In this document: piece by piece, positions 56,318 through 64,000 of the stretch
How the letters are laid out: every line of letters starts with the position of its first letter
Numbering within the stretch: position 1 is the stretch's first letter
Made by a program: the position numbers and the translations under genes
NCBI GenBank assembly: GCA_911728455.2
Contig: OU452233.1
Span: 8,008,505-8,072,504, forward strand
Direction of reading: 5' to 3'
Length of the DNA stretch: 64,000 bases
DNA from: Marthasterias glacialis
Taxonomy: Eukaryota > Echinodermata > Asteroidea > Forcipulatida > Asteriidae
Notes under the pieces: generated by a model
Database searches by the model: none
What the model was told of the DNA's origin: nothing
Seen by the model: only the letters and a program-made list of their open reading frames with translations

Positions 56318-56687
56318 TCAAGGAATCGATGGCTTCGTACAGTAATGTATGACGTGGTTGTCCGCTCCTATTGAACTTTGGAGGGTCTGATACGGATGGG
56401 TTCCACCGACTTTGTCTTGAATATTGGTTGGGTGGTCTTGCTCGTCCCAACGAAAATACTCCGCGGTCGCTCTCATGCCTTTGACGACCTGACACTTCTC
56501 AGAGTTATACGGGAACAGGTAGAAAGGATTCTGACTAGGCAAGCTGATCGGCTGGGCAACATTGCCACCGGTCATGCAGCAGTAGTCGATACGGGTATTC
56601 CGGTCGTACACTCCTGATGGTACGGTGCCTTGCTTTTTGTTTTCGTTGTTGGTGTCTTCGTCATCCCAATAGATGAAACCAGACTTA
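56318..56687 (-). pseudogene. Degenerate duplicate of an ApeC terminal exon
   Basis: This stretch is closely related to gene 2 exon 4 and the gene 3 terminal exon: SGFIYWDDEDTNNENKK, GTVPSGVYDRNTRIDYCC, QPISLPSQNPFYLFPYN, YFRWDEQDHPTN. Two defects stand out. First, the acceptor and first codons (CAG plus TGATGTC in both intact copies) are gone. Similarity stops exactly at TCTGG, and the only nearby AG would put the exon out of frame. Second, near the 3' end the intact CATTACTGTTATTACGAAGC is CATTACTGTACGAAGC here, a 4-base loss that turns the conserved YCYYEAIDS ending into YCTKPSIP and a stop. The rest of the reading frame is open, so the event may be recent. It could also be a cryptic alternative last exon of gene 2, which lies 0.8 kb upstream on the same strand, but the lost acceptor argues against that. 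Confidence 0.75.
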
Positions 56688-56689
56688 TT

Positions 56690-56880
56690 TGTGAAGCAGT
56701 TTTTATACACATGAACATTGATTTTTTTTTATACAAATACATATTAAATGCCTTCCAACTTACTAAATAACTGTTGACAACTAAAACCAATATATTTCCT
56801 ATTTAGCAAGACCTTAAACATTGACGTAATCTTGGCACTATGTTACAGACAAAACGATAACAACAAAATTGTTGATTTAC
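56690..56880. repeat. ~190-bp block shared with 60280-60480
   Basis: Runs ACTTATTTGTGAAGCAGTTT, TACAAATACATATTAAATGC, CAACTTACTAAATAACTGTT, AGACCTTAAACATTGACGTA and ATCTTGGCAC. All have close counterparts in the same order at 60280-60480. It begins precisely where the duplicated ApeC exon loses its acceptor. Confidence 0.6.
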
Positions 56881-56975
56881 ACTCTAAAATCTCCCTGGTC
56901 AGAATTGACCCGGATTCCGGGTCCCCAGGCGCCTGACTCATTTCTGGGTTAGGTTGACCCGGAAACTGGTTAAAG
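56879..56975. repeat. Half copy of CACTCTAAAA/GACCCGG element
   Basis: Shares CACTCTAAAAT, GGTCAGAATTGACCCGGATT and CCGGGTCCCC with an arm of the element at 63141-63338. It lies between the degenerate exon and gene 2. Confidence 0.6.
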
Positions 56976-57461
56976 TGAAAGTGACTGATGATGAAATTAG
57001 TACAAATCCAAGCAGAACACAAACTGCTTCCCTGAGTTAAAGCAGGAATCTACTTACTGACATGTACACAATTAGGAATGGGCAGGTGTTGTTTTCAGAA
57101 AATGCGCATGCTCAGTATAAAGTAAGCGACGGACATTCTAGTGTATATGCTGCCAACTAGCGTCCGAAAATCACCAAACATACAACGACAAGGCTAACTA
57201 AACCTCTTTGCAAAACATCGATTTTCCACAGACTATCTTAACGTTTGATTGCACCAACGGCAAAAAAACCCTGACAACACATTATAACTTTAAAATGCAG
57301 ATACTGCAAAAACCTAATAGCAATAGAAAATGTTATTATATGCATGTACTGATTTTAAACTTCAAATTTCGCTTACGTAATTATTGTAAAGTACAGTGTA
57401 ATATCTAGTCCAACAGTCCAATACAAAGACATTGCTCGACCCACGGAGATGAACAACATTG

Positions 57462-59370
57462 TCAACAATTTAAGGAATCGATGGCTTCGTAATAACAGTA
57501 ATGTACGATGTTGTCATCTGCTCCTATTGAACTTTTGAGGGTCTGATACGGATGGGTTCCACCGACTTTGTCTTGAACATTTGTTGGGTTGTCTTGCTCG
57601 TCCCAGCGAAAATACTCCTCGGTCGCTCTCATGCCTTTGACGACCTGACACTGCTCAGAGTCATACGGGAACAGGTAGAAAGGATTCTGAGTAGGCAAGC
57701 TGATCGGCAGGGAAATACTGCCACCGGTCATGCAGCAGTACTCGATACGGGTATTCTGGTCGTACACTCCTGATGGTACGGTGCCTTGCACTTTGTTTTT
57801 GTTGTTGGTGTCTTCGTCATCCCAATAGATGAAACCTGCCGACATCACTGTAAAAATGAAAAAAGATGTTGTCATTCTATTGTTACTTTTCCTAGTATTA
57901 TAATTCAACAGGTTTCTAATAAATAGTGATATTGAGCAGACGTACTGGCGCACCTGAGGAGATTAGGGGAGATCAGAAAAGGGCTGTATCCCGAAAAAAA
58001 AGTATTCATGTTTCCACAAGTGTTGCTTAGAAATAAAAGAGGACAGGTAGCAATAGCCCTTCAACTTGTTTATTTTCTACTCTGGAAGAAAATGGAGATG
58101 AGGATGCTATTTATATGTAGCTTCCTATATACAAATAATTAAATTGCCAAGTTTGATCCCGTAATACACGTCCAGTGCTGGATGCGTCGCCCTTATAAAG
58201 GTATTGTACAAAATTGACCCGACATCTTTCTAAAACCATAGTTTAAGAAAACAAGCCTTACTTCTTGGACAGCTTTGCCCGTACTTGAACACACAGTATC
58301 TCCCCTGAGGCCAGTCACAGTCGGTCTCGTCTGTGCTATTCTGTGTCTTCATGCAGAAGTTCTGCTCGGCGTTATTTGCCTGATACCGTCCAAAGAGGTG
58401 GATACCAGAGGATGGGTACCAGTAGTTATTTGAATCTGTGTCCTCCGTGTCATGATGACGGTAACCTGTTTCCCAGATGATTCCAGAGTTTGTTGGGCAA
58501 CCGCTTTTAGGCATTGGTAAACCGTAAACGCCAGAGGGCCAAAATACACCATCTGTCACAAGAGTAAATTTAGTTTTAAAAAATCACCAACATTAAAACA
58601 AATTTGGTCAAGTGTCCCTAATTAAGTTCTCGTTTAGGAGTATACAGTGTCTCAATTCTGAACACAATTTATTTACAAATGCATCAAAAACACACCTTCT
58701 CTGTTACAGTTTTGCGGCTTGTCTGGACCAGCTCCAGCACATGTTCGTTCCTGTTTATAGAGAATACAAGAAAACGTAATTACTATCGGGGAACATTCTA
58801 GATTGTTGATATAAACATTCCTTCCGTGTAAAGTTGGCTCTAACATTACCAGCACCTTATCCAATTATTATTAAGAAACAAGACATACAATTCTGACGCC
58901 AATCGTTTTATTTCTCAAATTTGACGTTAACACAATCATGTCATGTAATGTCAAATGTCGGCAGGTTGGTCTCCCGAATGCTGTAAAATACTGACATAGT
59001 TTTTTGTAAACCAATTATGTATTATTTAAAGTACCTGCTGTGAATTGTATGTGTAAATCCAGCCATTCCTTTCCCTCAATCCACCAGAGCTGTTCACGTG
59101 GTTAGCGCTGCTGAACTCACACTCTCCTCCTCTCAGTTGGAAATTTACAGAGACGCATTTCGGATCGGTCTGACATGACTTTTTGCAGACCATTTGGTTT
59201 GCCGACGTTTCATTCTTGTAGACATTTCCGATCAAGGCGAAGTCAACAATGACACACCAAACTGGTTTGGATTCACTCTGATGCTTTGCTAAACCATCAA
59301 ATGTGCCATTTGTCACAGATAATATCGTAATTGTTAAAAGTAAAACGAGATTCAAAAAGCAACCAGCCAT
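57462..59370 (-). CDS. PAN/apple plus ApeC domain secreted protein (ApeC gene 2)
   Basis: Four coding exons on the minus strand: 59035-59370, 58696-58750, 58262-58552 and 57462-57847, with phases 0, 1, 1 and GT/AG borders, giving 355 residues. I chose ATG 59370 because a signal peptide (MAGCFLNLVLLLTITILSVT) follows directly; an upstream in-frame ATG at 59454 would bury it. Exon 1 continues with a PAN/apple-like module (CKKSCQTDPKCVSVNFQL, then GGECEFSS). Exon 2 is a small cysteine-containing linker (RTCAGAGPDKPQNC). Exons 3 and 4 form the ApeC domain (WPSGVYGLPMPKSGCP, GIIWETGYRHHDTEDT, NFCMK, WPQGRYCVFKYGQSCP, AGFIYWDDEDT, GTVPSGVYDQNTRIEYCC, YFRWDEQD, VHYCYYEA). PAN modules usually bind proteins or carbohydrates, so an extracellular recognition role is plausible but inferred. 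A related terminal exon lies further downstream at 56318-56687, so alternative 3' ends are conceivable. Confidence 0.9.
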
Positions 59371-59944
59371 GTCTCCCTTTGTCTTTGTCGTATTTTTAAA
59401 AAAATAAGAGATCGTTTTGTTGATGGACGACAACGATACGAGAGACTCTCGCAAAGAGAGTTGTATCTACTATAACAGACTCCAGCAGTCCAGTCTACTT
59501 ACCCTGCAACGGGTATTAATTGCTTGCAGCCAATAATGGCAGACGGGGGCTTGTCTAACAGTACAATTTGTACTTAAAGGTATAAACGTCGTCGTATTTT
59601 AACTGAACAAATCTCTGTATTAACTGACGTATTTGTTTTGTTTTTGTTTTGTTTTGTTTTGTTTGTTTGTTGTTGTTTTTTTAAATATTATGTACGATGT
59701 TAAACATATAACGCTTCGTGAGCGATTCAAAGTACACAAAATAATCTTTGTACATTAACAAAATTGATTTTTGTTTTTGTTTTATTATGAACAATAATTT
59801 AGGCTTTCATGTGCGCTTCGCGTGACCTTTAAACTTCTATGACATGAAATGGGATAAAGAGCATTGTATGCACATTGGTTGAGTTTTTTCTAAGAATAAT
59901 CGTTCAGTAGTCAATACCCCCTTTAAGCTAGTGCCTTTGAGTTT

Positions 59945-60225
59945 CAATTAAATTATAGCTGAAATATTGCAGCCAGCGTGCTATTGTGTTTGATAACAAC
60001 AAAAGGTAAAGAAACCACTTGCCAATTACTTTTCAAAGATCGAGCTAGCAAGAACTTTCGCACAATTTAACACATTTTGTCTCGGTTGGAACAAATACTT
60101 CCTATCTTGGGTCAGGTATTTCATTGCTATCGTTGAAATGTGCCCTCGCAATCGAGCATTGTGGCGTGTATAATAATGTAATAACGGCAGACTGGGGGAA
60201 TTTGCAATATTAAACCCAACGCACG
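59945..60225. promoter_or_regulatory. Upstream block of ApeC gene 2 shared with gene 1
   Basis: The counterpart of 42545-42850, beginning about 575 bp upstream of the gene 2 ATG. It contains GCAGCCAGCGTGCTATTGTG, CCACTTGCCAATTACTTTTC and AACTTTCGCACAATTTAACA. Regulatory function is inferred only from the shared position. Confidence 0.5.
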
Positions 60226-60279
60226 CTTAGGCTATATTTAGACTGATTAAAATAATTTCCTGGTGCTTAAAACAGTTTT

Positions 60280-60480
60280 CTGACTTTATTTGTGAATGAG
60301 TTTTGGGGTGTTTTTTTTACACGTACATATTTCTTTTTTACAAGAACATATTAAATACCTACCAATTTACTAAATAATTTTTCACAGCTCAAACCAACAT
60401 CTTTTAAAATTAGCTAGACCTTAAACATTTCCGTCATCTTGCCACAATCTTACTTACAAAATGATGACGACAGATTAGTT
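60280..60480. repeat. ~190-bp block shared with 56690-56880
   Basis: Contains GACTTTATTTGTGAATGAGT, AGAACATATTAAATACCTAC, CAATTTACTAAATAATTTTT and AGACCTTAAACATTTCCGTC. It follows immediately after the gene 2 upstream block. It could be a dispersed element or a duplicated intron piece. Confidence 0.55.
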
Positions 60481-62330
60481 ATTTTTACAACTATGAACGC
60501 TAGGCACACGAGATGGGCCTAGTATGAGCTACTACCCCAACCAGTTGACGTCATTACCGTGAGCCTCATTAATAATGTCAGGGGACCAGTCTCACGGGCA
60601 ACCCTCTTTTGACTTCTATGATAGGCCGCCCTGCACACAGACCCTAGGCAGATGATGTCACCAGTAGTGACGTCATCTTTATAAGGTTCGTTGTAACTAT
60701 ACCTCCCCAAATTTGACAGTAAAAAATTACGCGATAAAATTCATGGCAAAGGTTATGTTAACATTATTCCAGCTATGGATAAGAGGTGTATTTATAACAG
60801 TATTTATTAGATAGAAAACGCAAAGAGATTTGCGTAATGTGAACACACTGAAGGTAAAAATCATAACCTGTATGCAACCAATGGGAAAACGCAAATATAA
60901 CATTTATGAATAACTTATTAGAATTACAATTTTGTAAAAAAGAAAATTAAGTAATGTTGTCCCCCAATGTTGTCATTGTATAAGACAACTCGTTATATAT
61001 TTATTGCTCATTTATTGAGATGACTCTTGATCACAATAATCATACACTGTTCGCCGTTTACAGCATTAATTTGACTAGTTGGTCGTATTATTTTTGAATT
61101 ATGAAACCGTATGGTTTAACTTGTTGTTTTCCAATCATCTTTTTCCGGAAAAAGTTTAGATTAAATTAGCCATTTGAAATGTTAATAAATGCCTTGTTCT
61201 TTGTTTAACACAACAATGGGTTCGGGCCAAGATTGCTAGGATTCGTGTAGAGTCATGCCAAGCAAACTACGTGCTGCAAAACTTTGCGCACTTGCACCGC
61301 ATGCCCGTGTACTGTATATCTGCAGGACAGTCAAATCATTGCGACCATAATGACATGCAGCTGTTGGAAGGTTAACCCATTGGTTGCGAATTGCGTCATG
61401 TATGAAATACTTCATTCAAAATGTCGTGGAGCTTATCGGTCCACCCAAGCAGTCTTGGTTAAGTGCAATAAAGACCTACCAAATGAAAACGACCTCTCCA
61501 GACCAAACTCTTGGTGGCGCACTGTTTTCCCGTTCCCGAGAGTATTAGAAACACGTTTGGATAACATGCATTTTTTTGATTGGCCTAACGTTGGCAATTG
61601 ACGTTGCCTTGACGTTATTTTTTTCACGCAATGCCTATTATAGTTAATTAATTCAAGTAATTAGTGTAAGATTGTGCCTGGTTTATTTATATTTATTAGT
61701 TACATATCAGTTATAATACCAATAGTTAAACACAGTCTACAGTAGTTATAACATATATATACATCTTAATTATGGTACTAGAAATTAAATACATTCTACA
61801 ATAGTTATAACTTTAAAATAAGCGTTCTACTACATGACATGACATATAAAAGTCCATAATTCATAGACTTTGTGTTTATTGTTTTCACTACAAATGTTGG
61901 TTTGTACTTTTGTTGTACATACTTTTATAGATAGACGATTGTATTCACAAAAGTACACAAACTAATATTAGATAATTAAATTTAACCAAATCGTTATGAT
62001 ATTATCACAGAAAAGTCACAAACATTTAAGCTCCGCCTACAAAGTTGCATATTTGTCAACGTTGTTCCAACGTTGGCCTCATCGTCAGTATGATCGTCTG
62101 AGTGTGAACTTATTAGGGCATTTAATTGAACTACTTGTGTTTGATTGGTCTACCGCGAAGACATGTCAACGTTAGCAAAGATCCTGACCACAACACTTGT
62201 CCTATAACAAGCCAACTATATGTAAAAGACTTGGCATTAATCATTCACAACATTTAAGATTGTTTAAAAAAAAGGATCGTTGGATAAATGTTATACCAAC
62301 ATGGTTGCGGATAATCAAAAATCAACACAA

Positions 62331-62635
62331 CCTTAAAACGCCGACTCTATGTTGCCCGCATTATACTAACACTGCGCCAAGGTGTGTAAAAGACCTTGTA
62401 TAGTGCACAATACTTACATACGTTGACAAAACCTTGGACACTGATGTTACGTTGCCTACACTGTAACTACGTTTTGCCAACGTTGAAAATCGACCTTGTA
62501 TACTGTAAAACATTTGCCGACATTGGCTTAGCCTTAAAACGCCGACGTTATATTGCCTGCACTTTGAATACGTTGTGCCAACATTAAAAATTGGTCTGTT
62601 GTATTTTGTGCTGTTTGCCAACGTCGTTATAGCGT
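62331..62635 (+). repeat. ~100-bp degenerate tandem repeat, three units
   Basis: Ordered motifs CCTTAAAACGCCGAC, ATGTTGCC / ACGTTGCC / ATATTGCC, GTGCCAACATT / TTTGCCAACGTTG and GACCTTGTATA recur about every 100 bp. CCAACGTTGG-like palindromes flank the array at 62071 and 62672. Confidence 0.6.
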
Positions 62636-63140
62636 TTAGTCCGTTCGGCGTTTTCCGTTTTTGCCGACTTTCACCAACGTTGGCACAAGGTATTTATATT
62701 TGCTGGAACCTTTAACACTATCATATAGTGAATATTGCCATTTGAAGCTAACTCTGAAACTGCTCGCGTATCCAACTTTATTTTTAAGCCTTTTGCACCA
62801 TGTTTTATAAGGGGAAACAATAGAAATGTGTACAAAATGAAATCAAATTTGCTCTTAACTTAGTACATCATCAAATAAGTTTCCCGGTTGGTTGTTAGTA
62901 TACACTCACCCTCACAAACGTAGACTTATGGGGCATCCTTTTGTTAGTTCTATTATCCCTTTTCTAAAGAATCCCCTTGTGGGGTCGAATTGTTCCTATT
63001 GAATTTACCTTGTGGGGTCCATTGTTCTGTTGTTCTCAGGACCCCACAAGTGCACGTTTACAAACCCATCAGGCTTTGTATAAATATAAACTTAAGTGCA
63101 TATGCTTCCACAGATGAACAGTTTACACATCACTATTGTA

Positions 63141-63338
63141 CACTCTAAAATAAACGGGTCAGAATGGACCCTGATTCCGGATCCCGAGGGGCCTGACCCA
63201 TGTTTGGGTCAAACTGTCGCAGAATCAGAGTCAAAATCCCTTTTTAATCCTTTTCTTGGGAAAGCCTGACCCAGAAGTGGGTAGGGTCCCCTGGGAGCCG
63301 GAATCCGGGTCAATTCTGACCCGGGAGTTTTAAGAGTG
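63141..63338. mobile_element. MITE/foldback with CACTCTAAAA ends and GACCCGG arms
   Basis: The left arm CACTCTAAAATAAACGGGTC, AGAATGGACCCTGATTCCGG is mirrored at the right by CCGGAATCCGGGTCAATTCT, GACCCGGGAGTTTTAAGAGT G. TA flanks both sides. It lies about 200 bp past the gene 3 stop codon. Confidence 0.75.
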
Positions 63339-63535
63339 TATAAAGATATCAGGATTTAAAACAATTTTGCGCACGCAATTAAAAAGTACCGGTACCATCT
63401 AGTCCAACAGTCTAACTGACCAACAGTCCAACTGTGAGACAATGCTTGAACTACAGTGGTGAACGTCCAGCACTGACAAGGAAACTAATGGAAAAAGCCT
63501 TTTTAGGGAAATGTAAAAAAAAATTGTTTTATTTT

Positions 63536-63930
63536 TCACGATTCAAGGAATGAATCGATGGCTTCGTAATAACAGTAATATACGATGATGTTGTCCACTC
63601 CGCGCGAACTCCCTACGAGGGTCTGAAACGGATGGCTTCCACCAACTTTCTCTAGGTTATTATTTGTTGGTTCGTCTTGCTCGTCCCAATGAAAATACTC
63701 CTCAGTCACTCTCATGCCTTTGACGACCTGACACTTCAAAGAGTTATACGGAAACAGGTAGAACGGATTCTGAGTAGGCAAGCTGATCGGCTGGGAAACA
63801 TTGCCACTGGTCATGCAGCAGTACTCGATACGGGTATCCTGGTCGTACACTCCTGATGGTACGGTGCCTTGCACTTCGTTTTTGTTGTCGGTGTCTTCGT
63901 CATCCCAATAGATGAAACCAGACGACATCA
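63536..63930 (-). CDS. Apextrin-like ApeC gene 3, terminal exon only
   Basis: A 395-bp terminal exon with a good acceptor (TTTTGACAG before 63930) and a stop at 63536-63538. It encodes the C-terminal half of an ApeC domain: SSGFIYWDDEDTDNKN, GTVPSGVYDQDTRIEYCC, QPISLPTQNPFYLFPYN, CQVVKGMRVTEEYFHWDEQD and IVYYCYYEAIDSF. The phase (two bases completing a codon) equals that of gene 2 exon 4, so the missing upstream exons beyond base 64000 are expected to resemble gene 2. Compared with gene 2 it has a few extra residues (TNNNLEK) and a longer tail. The 3' flank (63360-63530) shares fragments with the flanks of the 57462 and 56318 exons, as expected from tandem duplication. Confidence 0.87.
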
Positions 63931-64000
63931 CTGTCAAAAGGATAAAACACATTGTTTCCTATTGATATCGATACTTTTCTTAAAATAATAGTTCAGCAGG

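Larger units (their letters stand above)
59371..63535. other. Intergenic interval between ApeC genes 2 and 3
   Basis: Holds the gene 2 upstream block, the ~190-bp shared block, two TGACGTCA sites (60546-60553 and 60668-60675, the latter followed by TTTATAAGG), the ~100-bp tandem repeat and the CACTCTAAAA element. No coding exon is recognised. Confidence 0.55.

Overview
This is a eukaryotic, intron-rich, AT-rich and repeat-dense window. It looks like a deuterostome marine invertebrate, most likely an echinoderm; a sea star is my guess from gene and repeat content, not something the sequence proves. Three gene loci are recognisable: the 3' part of a UTX/KDM6A-type histone demethylase (+ strand, 837-9136), a complete FBXO36-type F-box gene (- strand, 28741-33064), and a cluster of apextrin C-terminal (ApeC) domain genes (- strand, 36433 to past 64000). 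All exon limits come from splice-site reading plus protein similarity recalled from memory; no alignment or transcript evidence was available.

Region by region. 1-9136: nine UTX exons carrying the JmjC iron ligands and the C-terminal zinc site. Their introns hold five copies of a 105-bp repeat found nowhere else in the window, plus tRNA-derived SINEs and MITE-like elements. 9137-28740: long 3' UTR and/or intergenic DNA with hairpin-type repeats, a (TTTC)n tract, a tandem array of about seven 90-bp tRNA-like units (21428-22060) and SINEs. 28741-33064: FBXO36 in four coding exons, with MITEs in its introns and a LINE tail. 33065-36432: a nested palindromic element with a 21-bp tandem array.

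36433-64000: the ApeC cluster. Gene 1 (36433-42143) encodes a signal peptide plus ApeC. A truncated remnant of another copy lies at 43043-43165. Gene 2 (57462-59370) encodes a signal peptide, a PAN/apple domain and ApeC, and has an extra degenerate terminal exon at 56318-56687. The last exon of a third gene (63536-63930) enters from the right edge. Related sequence upstream of genes 1 and 2, and the repeated terminal exons, point to serial tandem duplication with exon-level gain and loss. ApeC proteins in other animals are secreted or cytosolic pattern-recognition proteins, so this looks like a diversifying innate-immunity locus. 43.3-56.3 kb is gene-poor and holds several minisatellites and a 0.9-kb domain with seven exact TGACGTCA palindromes.

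The three loci have no evident functional link. The main interest is the duplication history of the ApeC genes and several repeat structures that I cannot assign to named families.
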